In this document: positions 17,764 to 25,584 of the stretch, piece by piece
Layout: the number at the start of each line of letters is the position of its first letter
Numbering within the stretch: the first letter of the stretch is position 1
Source of the DNA: Comamonas sp. Y33R10-2
GTDB lineage: Bacteria > Pseudomonadota > Gammaproteobacteria > Burkholderiales > Burkholderiaceae_C
Assembly (NCBI RefSeq): GCF_019355935.1
Contig: NZ_CP079925.1
Span: 558,001 to 622,000, forward strand
Reading direction: 5' to 3'
Length of the DNA stretch: 64,000 nucleotides
Position numbers and translations under genes: made by a program
The notes under the pieces: generated by a model
Told to the model about the DNA's origin: nothing
Databases searched by the model: none
The model's input: the letters and a program-made list of their open reading frames with translations, nothing else

Positions 17764-20700
17764 GGTGTGGCATTCTTCATGTCTTGATAATTATGAATCT
17801 GACGCCAATTGATACGTCCAATGGTTTGAGAAATCACGGCGGACTGGCCGCTGGCATTGGCACCTGTTTGGCCAATGCTGAGACCTCGTTTGGTATAGGA
17901 TCGCTGTCTTCTTCCTGTGCTATCGCTTTTGCTTACGGTTGTCTCGTCTTGGTTCAAAAAGAAGACTGAAGGGCCCAATACCCCAACGGTGGAGGTTTTG
18001 TATTGACCTTGACCGTTACTGATATTCATTAGGTAGGAGTTTCCGCTTCCTTGGTTGCTGGAGCAGCTACCTGCTGTTGCGCCGGATGAGCCGGGTATGA
18101 CGGTGTTGAATGACGCATTCAATATTCCAAGGTCAGCAATATTGCTTACAAGCTTCTCGCCAGTTGTTGGTAGATCGAAATACCAACCAGAACGTTTCGT
18201 TGTATCAGAGGCGGAAGAGGCTCTGCCCCATTTGAATGCTGGGACGGTGATGACTTTGGTGGTTGTGTTAACACTGCCCACTGCCAATCGGCCTCGACCT
18301 GCAATGGCGCCATCGGAAGCAGTCGATGTGTCAACTGAGGTTGAGTTGTTATCGTAAATTACATAGAAACTATTGGTTGAGCTTGAAATATTGTCTGCGG
18401 ATTCCAAATATTTGCCAGTGCCAAATGCGATATAGAAAGTTTCTACGCCACTGACCAATGGTCCTGGGAAAATTGTAGGAGCTGCAGAAATGGATTGCAC
18501 ATTAGCAGCAGTACTTCCATCCTTGGCGATGTAAAGGGGGGCTGCAGTTGTACTATTTCCACTACCTCTTTTGATATAAGAAAGTCCATTCAAATTCCAC
18601 GATGTAGTAGCTTTTTCTGCAAATCTAAGCTTCCACAGATTTCCATAAAAATCACCTGTATAAATATCTGTAACTTCTCCATTGGTTCCATACAGCGCTG
18701 AGAAGTTGGCCACACCAGTAGCCTTGGTAGATTTAAGGCTGGAGTCCGCAGTCAGGGATATTTTAAAATAGTTACTGCCGAGTGCCCATGCAGATCCTGC
18801 TGGCTTATCGAGTGCCAATAAGAAGATGGCAGGGTCACCCGTGGCGCTAAAGGGGCCACCTGTTCTCTCGGGCTTATAGTTATTCACGCCACTTCCTACT
18901 ACCGCAAACCAGCGATAAGTGGCAGGGGTGGCTGTTCCGCTGGTTTTAAATTTCAGTATTTGAGGCTGTCCAATCACTTGTCCCAGGTCCGCATCATCAT
19001 CGCGGGTGAATTCCCACATGACATTGGATGCAGTGAAGCTGCCAGGATTTGTGACATCCAGAGAGAAAACTCCAGAGCCACCGCTTCCAGTACCTCCAAT
19101 CAAAACCGTTTTCCAGTCAGCCGCAGTGCCATTGTTCGCAACTTGGGCTTCTCCTACGGCCAGTGGTGCATCCACATAATTTTGGTGGCTGGTGGTGAAA
19201 CCAGAGTCTGTCAAGGCAGCCAACTTGGGGCCTAGCCAACTGGGAATATATCCAAAAATTTCATTGCCATTGCTGGCATTGAATGCGTGCAGCATCCCAT
19301 CATTTGCACCTGCAAATACGCTGGGCGTGCGTGAGGCATAAGCGGTACGGAAAGCGCTATATCCAGTGCCTGTATATGCGTTACTTGGTACTCCGGAGTA
19401 AACAACATTGGAATTGACAATATCTCCGAGCAAGCTGCTTCTGACTCTGAAAGGCGAGCCTTCTTGTGAGCGGTCGCCTCGGATGTAATTGAGCCTTTGC
19501 TCTCCTCGGGTGTCTCCAGACGATGTGGGGCTCAGCTTGCCGAGATCCGTTTGAAGTTGCGAGCTGATTGTGGACCATGTGAAGCTAGTGGCGGCGGGGT
19601 TGGAGGTGCTGCCACTTGCGCCAACGACGATATTGCGGTTAGTCGATGGGGATGTCATGGTGTTCAGCTGGTTGGACGCACTCCACAACGGTGTAGCAAT
19701 CGTGACCTGATTGCTAGTATCTACGCCGATGGGTTCGGCTACAACATCGCCACTCCAATTGCTGGTATCAAATTTGGCGGAGTATGTAATGGCGCCATTG
19801 GTGCTAGATACAACGTCTGATGGTGTTGCAACGCCTGCAATACTGCGAGCTGATGTAGAGGCCCGGCTAAAGATCTCATCAAATGCTTTTAAAACGGCGC
19901 GGGCATTGCTTTGCAAATAATAGCTGGAAGCTTCACCAGGGCTTGCAGCTTTTTGCCAAACATTGTTGTTATTGGTGCCATTCTGTTGTTTGAATGGATT
20001 ACCCCAGGTGTTATAAGGGCGAGCACCTTGATTCGATGGGTCGCTCTCAAATCCACCATATTTGGATGCCATGAAAAACTGATTGGCATTTTGACGCGTT
20101 GCATCGTCGTTCATTGTGCCATTTTCATTGACGTCAAACAAATAGGTCTTCACACGAAGGCCTGGGCGCTTTTTGGTCCCTGCATTTTGGGTCCAGTCTG
20201 AACCCCGAATGTCATGTGTATGGGCCCAGTATGCATAACCCATGATTTGACTGGTTCGAGAGCTTGAAGGGACCTTGCTGTTGGCTCCATTGGGATTCCC
20301 GCTGGTTTGCGTTGCACTTTGACCATCAGCATAATTTACTGCAATATTTTTTTCAAAATTTTGAACCAATGAATGCCATGTTCTGAAATTAGGGGTGTTG
20401 CTGGCTTTGGCATCCGTGGATGGGATATTTCTCCAGTCTCCATCATGGGTGTTGACATCACCAATCACAACAATATTGCTTTTGAGGCAGGAGTAATCCG
20501 AGGTGTCACTGCGACTGCCTCCATATGGATCTTCATCCCATGTCGTATAGACAGGGAATCCATCCCGCATAGCATCACTCAGGTTGGAAATAGCATCGTC
20601 AGTGGGTGGTAGGCCCTGTAAATAACGCAAACTTTGGTAATAAAGCTCTCCAACAGGGTCAAACTGTTTGTAGCGGCCCGGCATGGGGCCTGTCCGCCCA

Positions 20701-22208
20701 AATCGGTTCAAATAATTAATCACACCACTGATTTGCATGGAGTGATTTTCTGGGTTTTCGGCTAAAACACCGGTGTTAGCATCCCATTCAGCTTTTGAAT
20801 TCCCTGTGGCAGGCGTATTGTCCTGCCCATTTTCGTTATAGGTTTTGGTTCCAACATATTTCATGGGGGCACGCAGAACACCACCGTAACGGCCGCCGTT
20901 GTAGCTGGCAGTTTGGTCCATCAAATAACCGAAAGCCGAAAGTCTGAGTTGATCGCTATATTTTTGAATAACGCCTGTTGGCTTGTAATTGCCATTAGGA
21001 TACTGACGGCAAAGACCGTAATCCCGTGTGTCTTGAAGGACTCCACTGGTTGTGTTGCAAACTTGTACTCTGGAATAGAAAAAACCATCGCTATTTAAAC
21101 TTGTAGCAGTGGGTTGCCATGTTCCGCTATATGGGCGGACATAACAGGTTTTGGCACTGCCGGACTTTGGGTCATCGAGGACTCGCCAGTAGCAAGCTGC
21201 GCCGTTAGAAGCAGGGCCTACAGTCCAGTAATAGTTGGTTTTTTGATTTCTACCGGATCCTGTGGTTTCACTTGTGCCAAACCATACTTCTTGAATGCCG
21301 GTGAATGTGCATTTGTTAGTGGCGCCATCTGTTGCGCACTGTTGAGCATCGGAAGGCAGCGCTTGAGAAGAGGTTGTTCTAGGTCCCAGCTCTGAGCCGC
21401 CGCCTCCAAGTGTGTAGGAGCTTGTGTTGGTGCAACTGCCGCCAACGGCTGTACCAAAAAATATTTTATTCAGAGTATTCGCGACAAAAATATTATTACT
21501 TCCTGCCGCAGTTCTCATGGCCGTCGGGACGGCACCAAAAAAATCGCCACCATTTCGCAAGAGCTGCTTAGATGGGAATCCGCTTCCATTCCACATGCAA
21601 ACGGGATCCCCGTTTGGCAATACAGCGCGTTGAAGAATGGTGAGGTTGGGTGTATCAATATAGCGGTCACCACCAGACAGTGCGAGTCTCAGCATGTCAA
21701 TGGCGGAACTGCTGGACCAGTTCAGAAAATTGCCGCTGAATGCATTGGTGCACTGCCTGGAATTGGCGGGACCCGATCGGTCAAAACGCTTGTAGTCTGC
21801 AGCGGTTTTACCCGTTGGAATTGTTTCAGTCGGCGTATCGTTATACGTATAGCAGCTTTCTGCATCATAGTAGCCAAGGTACTCGTCAGTATTGCTGTAC
21901 GTGTTGACCGCATCAGTCGCGGCTCTTGCAATGTACTGAGCTCCCACGGTTGGGTACTCGACGGAAAGTGCCAATGCCATTGCAGGCTTGTCGACAGTAA
22001 CAGCCGCATAAAGCGGTTCATTTGCCAAGCCTACTGCTGGGATGGTGGGTGGTGTGCCTGACCCATAAGCGATCAACGAAGTAATAGCCATAATAGGTAT
22101 GGCACTCCAAGCGATCACGGATCGTGCAGAGCGCGGGAGAATATGTTTCAAATGCATTGATTGAAAAATATTTCGAATATTGGAAGGCGAGGTGTTATTT
22201 TTTGACAT
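17760..22208 (-). CDS. pilY1: Type IV pilus tip adhesin/biogenesis protein PilY1
   Basis: PilC/PilY1 proteins sit at the pilus tip or outer membrane, promote pilus extension and bind surfaces. The 1482-residue product has a secretion-type hydrophobic segment (about 32-50), a large variable N-terminal half, and the conserved C-terminal beta-propeller (about 900-1350; GDIVNSNVVYSG, then SVFAGANDGMLHAFNASNG). A calcium-loop-like DVNENGTMNDD lies near residue 690, and IGDVNTHDGDW near 580. The ATG at 22208 is chosen because GAGG stands just before it; the frame is open to 22274, inside pilX. Base composition is visibly AT-rich. Confidence 0.92.
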   Translation of the reverse strand: MSKNNTSPSNIRNIFQSMHLKHILPRSARSVIAWSAIPIMAITSLIAYGSGTPPTIPAVGLANEPLYAAVTVDKPAMALALSVEYPTVGAQYIARAATDAVNTYSNTDEYLGYYDAESCYTYNDTPTETIPTGKTAADYKRFDRSGPANSRQCTNAFSGNFLNWSSSSAIDMLRLALSGGDRYIDTPNLTILQRAVLPNGDPVCMWNGSGFPSKQLLRNGGDFFGAVPTAMRTAAGSNNIFVANTLNKIFFGTAVGGSCTNTSSYTLGGGGSELGPRTTSSQALPSDAQQCATDGATNKCTFTGIQEVWFGTSETTGSGRNQKTNYYWTVGPASNGAACYWRVLDDPKSGSAKTCYVRPYSGTWQPTATSLNSDGFFYSRVQVCNTTSGVLQDTRDYGLCRQYPNGNYKPTGVIQKYSDQLRLSAFGYLMDQTASYNGGRYGGVLRAPMKYVGTKTYNENGQDNTPATGNSKAEWDANTGVLAENPENHSMQISGVINYLNRFGRTGPMPGRYKQFDPVGELYYQSLRYLQGLPPTDDAISNLSDAMRDGFPVYTTWDEDPYGGSRSDTSDYSCLKSNIVVIGDVNTHDGDWRNIPSTDAKASNTPNFRTWHSLVQNFEKNIAVNYADGQSATQTSGNPNGANSKVPSSSRTSQIMGYAYWAHTHDIRGSDWTQNAGTKKRPGLRVKTYLFDVNENGTMNDDATRQNANQFFMASKYGGFESDPSNQGARPYNTWGNPFKQQNGTNNNNVWQKAASPGEASSYYLQSNARAVLKAFDEIFSRASTSARSIAGVATPSDVVSSTNGAITYSAKFDTSNWSGDVVAEPIGVDTSNQVTIATPLWSASNQLNTMTSPSTNRNIVVGASGSTSNPAATSFTWSTISSQLQTDLGKLSPTSSGDTRGEQRLNYIRGDRSQEGSPFRVRSSLLGDIVNSNVVYSGVPSNAYTGTGYSAFRTAYASRTPSVFAGANDGMLHAFNASNGNEIFGYIPSWLGPKLAALTDSGFTTSHQNYVDAPLAVGEAQVANNGTAADWKTVLIGGTGSGGSGVFSLDVTNPGSFTASNVMWEFTRDDDADLGQVIGQPQILKFKTSGTATPATYRWFAVVGSGVNNYKPERTGGPFSATGDPAIFLLALDKPAGSAWALGSNYFKISLTADSSLKSTKATGVANFSALYGTNGEVTDIYTGDFYGNLWKLRFAEKATTSWNLNGLSYIKRGSGNSTTAAPLYIAKDGSTAANVQSISAAPTIFPGPLVSGVETFYIAFGTGKYLESADNISSSTNSFYVIYDNNSTSVDTSTASDGAIAGRGRLAVGSVNTTTKVITVPAFKWGRASSASDTTKRSGWYFDLPTTGEKLVSNIADLGILNASFNTVIPGSSGATAGSCSSNQGSGNSYLMNISNGQGQYKTSTVGVLGPSVFFLNQDETTVSKSDSTGRRQRSYTKRGLSIGQTGANASGQSAVISQTIGRINWRQIHNYQDMKNATP

Positions 22209-22215
22209 GTGTACC

Positions 22216-22833
22216 TCAGTTCCTGTAAAGCATTTGCACGACTGCTTGTGTTTCTGGGTTGGGACCAAATCCAATGGCAGTCACACGATAGATGTATTTA
22301 ATTTCAGTGGGCTTTGCTGTGCGGGCAACATCAGGATCGGGGATCGCTTCAATTACGTACCTAGGTGGTTTGGCAGGCTGTATGCCGGCACCTCCTGATG
22401 GGAAAATACGGCTGGTATATGTTCCAAATGCAGCGGTTGCAGCAGTATCGCTAGAGTCTGTAAAGTCAACAGTAAGCCAAGCGGGTTTCCCGGCTAAATT
22501 TTGGCTGCAAAGACCAATGCTTTGTGAGCTATTGCCACAATTGGCAATAAATTTAGAGATATCGGTTTGACCAATTTTGAAAATGGTATTTCTTTTGTTG
22601 GTGGAGGTAGAAGGTAGACCTTCTATATCAAACTCCGCATCGACCAAGGCTGCCTCACTACCTTGCCAGGCGATTTGATAATCTCGATCGTTTCTGGCAC
22701 TTTTTTCGGCCATCATGGAAATCTGGACCCCGCTGATGCCCAAAATTGAAACTATGACCAAGATTAGCAAAACCACCACCAAGGATGCACCTTGCTGGTT
22801 TCTAATTTTGCGATTTTCAATAACGGTATTCAT
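22216..22833 (-). CDS. pilX: Type IV pilus minor pilin PilX
   Basis: The 205-residue product has an N-terminal leader ending in QG and a hydrophobic helix ASLVVVLLILVIVSILGISG, with no Glu5, as is usual for PilX. It contains the DYQIAWQGSEAALVDAE stretch that follows the helix in PilX proteins. It starts 3 bases after pilW and ends 7 bases before pilY1. PilX is part of the minor-pilin tip complex with PilV, PilW, PilE and PilY1. Confidence 0.88.
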   Translation of the reverse strand: MNTVIENRKIRNQQGASLVVVLLILVIVSILGISGVQISMMAEKSARNDRDYQIAWQGSEAALVDAEFDIEGLPSTSTNKRNTIFKIGQTDISKFIANCGNSSQSIGLCSQNLAGKPAWLTVDFTDSSDTAATAAFGTYTSRIFPSGGAGIQPAKPPRYVIEAIPDPDVARTAKPTEIKYIYRVTAIGFGPNPETQAVVQMLYRN

Positions 22834-22836
22834 GGC

Positions 22837-23865
22837 TTACAGATCCTCTTGGTAATTGCGCAAATGGATCGTGAATGTGACAACCTGACGCAGTCGGCCA
22901 TCTACTGCTGGTGTGAAGGTCGTGCCAGGATCATTACTTGCTTCGAAGGCACTTCCTGCGGTTCCTGAGGATGAGCTCTTGGCTTCTCCGAGGGGGTAAA
23001 AGGTCTGAGTTGTTTTGTCGATGGCAGAGCCTGCTCTGGCTCGTAAAACCATGCCGATTCGAATGCTGCGTACACGTTGCCAGTTGGCTGTAGTGGCTGC
23101 GGTGTTGCCAGTGACGGTTAGCTGGTCTGCGCGAAGGTAGCGTTCTGGAACGGAGTCCGCTGTGGATGCTGGAATGGGAACCGTGCTATTTCCTGGGGCA
23201 ATGCCATCCACGCCATATAGCACCTGAAAATTTTCCACACCCTGCACCAAAGGTTGAGAGTCGTAATTGGCTGCTCCAGTGTCGGAGCGTGAGCACATGA
23301 GAGAGGGTTCTCCATTGGCTACGCCAATATGAAGAATGCTGACAATGCGATCCTGTCTGTCTGTTGGTATTGCCGTAGGGCTAATTCCCATGCAGTCAAT
23401 CATCGTGCCGTCTGAGGTTGTTGAACTGACGGCAGAGGTGCTTACCTGATATCGCAAAACTAAAATATCACTGCCATACCCAACAGAGCCTGATGCGCGA
23501 GTCGTACCTGCATCCCAGGTGTTGCTGATGGTTCGGGAGGCATTGTTAAGGCCAAAAACATTGGGGGCGGGAGTGTCTGAAATACCGTCAGTGCTGGTAG
23601 GTTGACTGGTTGCTGCGAATTGCAGGCTTTTGAAACCAGCTTGTGTTCCGATGCGCTGTAGCAAATCCTGTGCAAAGCGGCCGTTATCTCTGAGCTGTGC
23701 GGCTGCATCGACATTGGTAAAGCCTTGTCGAGCAATAAATAGCGCCCCAGCTGCCGCCATGCTGATGAGTAAGGCTAGAACCATGGCAACCATCAACTCA
23801 ACAAGCGTCAAGCCGTGCTGGCGTGCCCTTGCGTGCACTTTGGATAGGGAATAAATGCGCTTCAT
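22837..23865 (-). CDS. pilW: Type IV pilus minor pilin PilW
   Basis: This 342-residue minor pilin has the prepilin site HG/LTLVELMVAMVLALLISM and a long globular domain with the conserved LRDNGRFAQDLLQRIGTQAGF segment found after the helix in PilW. Its start codon overlaps the pilV stop by 4 bases (ATGA), indicating coupled translation. PilW, PilX, PilV and PilE form the tip complex with PilY1. Confidence 0.88.
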   Translation of the reverse strand: MKRIYSLSKVHARARQHGLTLVELMVAMVLALLISMAAAGALFIARQGFTNVDAAAQLRDNGRFAQDLLQRIGTQAGFKSLQFAATSQPTSTDGISDTPAPNVFGLNNASRTISNTWDAGTTRASGSVGYGSDILVLRYQVSTSAVSSTTSDGTMIDCMGISPTAIPTDRQDRIVSILHIGVANGEPSLMCSRSDTGAANYDSQPLVQGVENFQVLYGVDGIAPGNSTVPIPASTADSVPERYLRADQLTVTGNTAATTANWQRVRSIRIGMVLRARAGSAIDKTTQTFYPLGEAKSSSSGTAGSAFEASNDPGTTFTPAVDGRLRQVVTFTIHLRNYQEDL

Positions 23866-24515
23866 GATGCGCTACCGCTGGTTACCGGGAAAATGATTCC
23901 TGGGCGTGAATTGGTGTCGCTGGCTTGTTCAAATGCACTGTTTCCCGTCAAAGTTCTATTGGTGCTTGACTGTGTCCAGCCGATTTTGATGTAGATAATT
24001 TCGCTTGCCCCGGTGGCTGTGCAGGACCATTGCGCTAACCCATCGCTGGTATACGGAGTGCCATCAAGGCACACAGAAACGCGAGCACTGGGTAAAGAGG
24101 CATCAACACGCGCAAGCCAGTCCGACATTTGTGCCGCTGCTACGTCGGTAGTAGATGAGCAGCCGGTACTAGCATTGCTAACGCTGAGGCAATACGATGG
24201 GCTGCTAATGCTGAGGCTGCCTGTGCTGAAAGCGCCCAAATAGGGGTTATCGGTTGCGGTTGCTTTGACAGCGATCTGTCTATTGCTACGCATCATCTCG
24301 GCCAGCTCTCTTGCGAGGGTGGTTGCCTGATTTTGCAGGCGTGCTTCTCGGTTGGCTTGCAGTGCAAATGCCTGCATGCCTACCATGCCCAGAAGTCCGA
24401 ACGAAAAAATAACAATCGCCACCAACACTTCAATCAAGGTGAAGCCGTGTGAATACGGGCGGTAGTTCTGCTTGCGTCGGCGCAGCAAGGGACTGGCAAT
24501 GAAGGGTCTCAGCAT
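23862..24515 (-). CDS. pilV: Type IV pilus minor pilin PilV
   Basis: First gene of the cluster, 217 residues. The leader is long and basic (RRRKQNYRPYSHG), followed by FTLIEVLVAIVIFSFGLLGM and the ARELAEMMRSNRQ helix typical of PilV. It overlaps pilW by 4 bases. The promoter should lie at 24516-24600, where an AT-rich stretch is seen, but I could not settle on clear -35 and -10 boxes. Confidence 0.87.
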   Translation of the reverse strand: MLRPFIASPLLRRRKQNYRPYSHGFTLIEVLVAIVIFSFGLLGMVGMQAFALQANREARLQNQATTLARELAEMMRSNRQIAVKATATDNPYLGAFSTGSLSISSPSYCLSVSNASTGCSSTTDVAAAQMSDWLARVDASLPSARVSVCLDGTPYTSDGLAQWSCTATGASEIIYIKIGWTQSSTNRTLTGNSAFEQASDTNSRPGIIFPVTSGSAS

Positions 24516-24596
24516 GTAACCATGCTAAGTAAATATAGAGATTTTGTGTCTACCGTTGGTGGCTTGAATCGCACCGTTCAGTAAGATATTGCCCGG

Positions 24597-24875
24597 TTAA
24601 CGTCGGGTATATCCCGCACAAGCCCCTGAATTGGGCCGTCCTTGGCATTCTCGATATAGGCGCCGGTCACGTTCTGCAGTCCTCTCTTCTGAGCCGCTGC
24701 GTGTGTTTTGAATTTTGATACGGTTGCTTTGTCGTTTTTCGGCTTTGCTGTGACTGCCCGCAAAGCTGGTGCAGGGCAAAGTAGATAGGGCTGCAGCAAC
24801 AATGATGAGGCTCAGGAGTTGTGCAAATAGAACTGCAGGTCTCATTGCTGGCGTGATTCGTGAAGCTTTTGTCAT
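24597..24875 (-). CDS. Small exported protein with a basic C-terminal Cys-x7-Cys motif
   Basis: A 92-residue protein with a clear signal peptide (hydrophobic stretch LFAQLLSLIIVAAALSTLPC, likely cleaved after SFA). The mature part is short and very basic, ending in ERDRRLYRECQGRPNSGACA before GYTRR; the two cysteines are seven residues apart. I have the impression that this C-terminal motif recurs in small secreted proteins of Burkholderiales, but the function is unknown. Start at 24875 is chosen for the AAGAGA 6 bases upstream. It precedes pilV on the same strand by 81 bases and might be co-transcribed with the pilus genes. Confidence 0.65.
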   Translation of the reverse strand: MTKASRITPAMRPAVLFAQLLSLIIVAAALSTLPCTSFAGSHSKAEKRQSNRIKIQNTRSGSEERTAERDRRLYRECQGRPNSGACAGYTRR

Positions 24876-25002
24876 GTGCATTCTCTTGATGGGGAGTTTG
24901 CATTTTTGAGCCACGGTGTGGCTTTGTTAGCAAGGGTTTTCAGGGGGCGCTTGGCCTGGTAAGTCACTTACAGGGTGGAAAAAAGAGAGTCTTTGCAGCT
25001 CT

Positions 25003-25011
25003 TGATATAAT
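25003..25011 (+). promoter_or_regulatory. Extended -10 promoter of rpsO
   Basis: TGATATAAT is an extended -10 element with a perfect TATAAT (25006-25011) about 100 bases before the rpsO start. No good -35 box is found at the normal distance, in keeping with the extended type. The resulting leader would be about 95 bases and include the hairpin at 25056-25078. Confidence 0.55.
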
Positions 25012-25055
25012 TGACAGGTTTTGCATGGTGCAAGACGCACGCTGAGGCCTTTCCA

Positions 25056-25078
25056 GCCTTGGCGCAAGTAACCAAGGC
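25056..25078 (+). promoter_or_regulatory. Leader hairpin upstream of rpsO, candidate S15 autoregulatory element
   Basis: The perfect 7-bp stem GCCTTGG (25056-25062) / CCAAGGC (25072-25078) has a 9-base loop. It lies 35 bases before the rpsO ATG in the untranslated leader. Ribosomal protein S15 represses its own mRNA through leader structures in several bacteria; that this hairpin does so is inference. Confidence 0.4.
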
Positions 25079-25113
25079 GCTCCTTGCTGAGTGCCAAATC
25101 TAAGGAAAATAAA

Positions 25114-25380
25114 ATGATCGCTGCCTCTATCAAGGCTGAAGTTGTTAAGGCTAACGCTCGTTCCGAAAACGACACTGGTAGCCCAGAAGTGCAAGTGGCT
25201 CTGTTGACCGCTCGCATCAACGAATTGACTCCTCACTTCAAGGCTAACGCTAAGGATCACCACGGTCGCCGCGGTCTGCTGCGTATGGTGAGCCGTCGTC
25301 GTAAGCTGCTGGACTACCTGAAGTCCAAGGATGCTGAGCGTTACACCGCTTTGATCGCCAAGCTGGGCCTGCGTAAGTAA
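25114..25380 (+). CDS. rpsO: 30S ribosomal protein S15
   Basis: The 88-residue product is S15, a primary binder of the 16S rRNA central domain. It shows [19 protein letters not shown], the rRNA-contact stretch [20 protein letters not shown], and the end [20 protein letters not shown], normal in length. The ATG at 25114 is preceded by TAAGGAAA. It has its own promoter and terminator and is followed by pnp, the usual gene order in proteobacteria. Confidence 0.98.
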   Translation: MIAASIKAEVVKANARSENDTGSPEVQVALLTARINELTPHFKANAKDHHGRRGLLRMVSRRRKLLDYLKSKDAERYTALIAKLGLRK

Positions 25381-25397
25381 GCACGGTAAATGATCAA

Positions 25398-25433
25398 AAC
25401 GCCTGAGTTAGATACCTAGCTCAGGCGTTTTTT
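25398..25433 (+). terminator. Intrinsic terminator of rpsO
   Basis: The stem CGCCTGAG (25400-25407) / CTCAGGCG (25420-25427), with an inner TAG/CTA pairing, is followed by six T. It lies 20 bases after the stop codon and would separate rpsO from pnp, at least in part. Confidence 0.88.
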
Positions 25434-25545
25434 ACTTCGGAGTTGGCAAAACAGAGCGAAGCTGTGTCATTCCAATGCTGCATTATTGATAGCATTTAGT
25501 GCAGGTTTGGAATGGCATCGTGTTCTGTTTGCACTCTAAAACAAG

Positions 25546-25565
25546 GCTGGATGAAGACATCCAGC
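25546..25565 (+). promoter_or_regulatory. Leader hairpin upstream of pnp
   Basis: The perfect 8-bp stem GCTGGATG (25546-25553) / CATCCAGC (25558-25565) with an AAGA tetraloop ends 19 bases before the pnp ATG and 8 bases before its AAGGAG site. In E. coli, pnp expression is self-controlled through RNase III cutting of a leader stem; a similar role here is inferred only. Confidence 0.4.
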
Positions 25566-25584
25566 TATCAAACAAGGAGTCTCT

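Noticed and set aside
25011-25016. TTGACA as a -35 box for rpsO
   Set aside because: No -10-like hexamer is found 16-18 bases downstream; the overlapping extended -10 TGATATAAT is the better signal.
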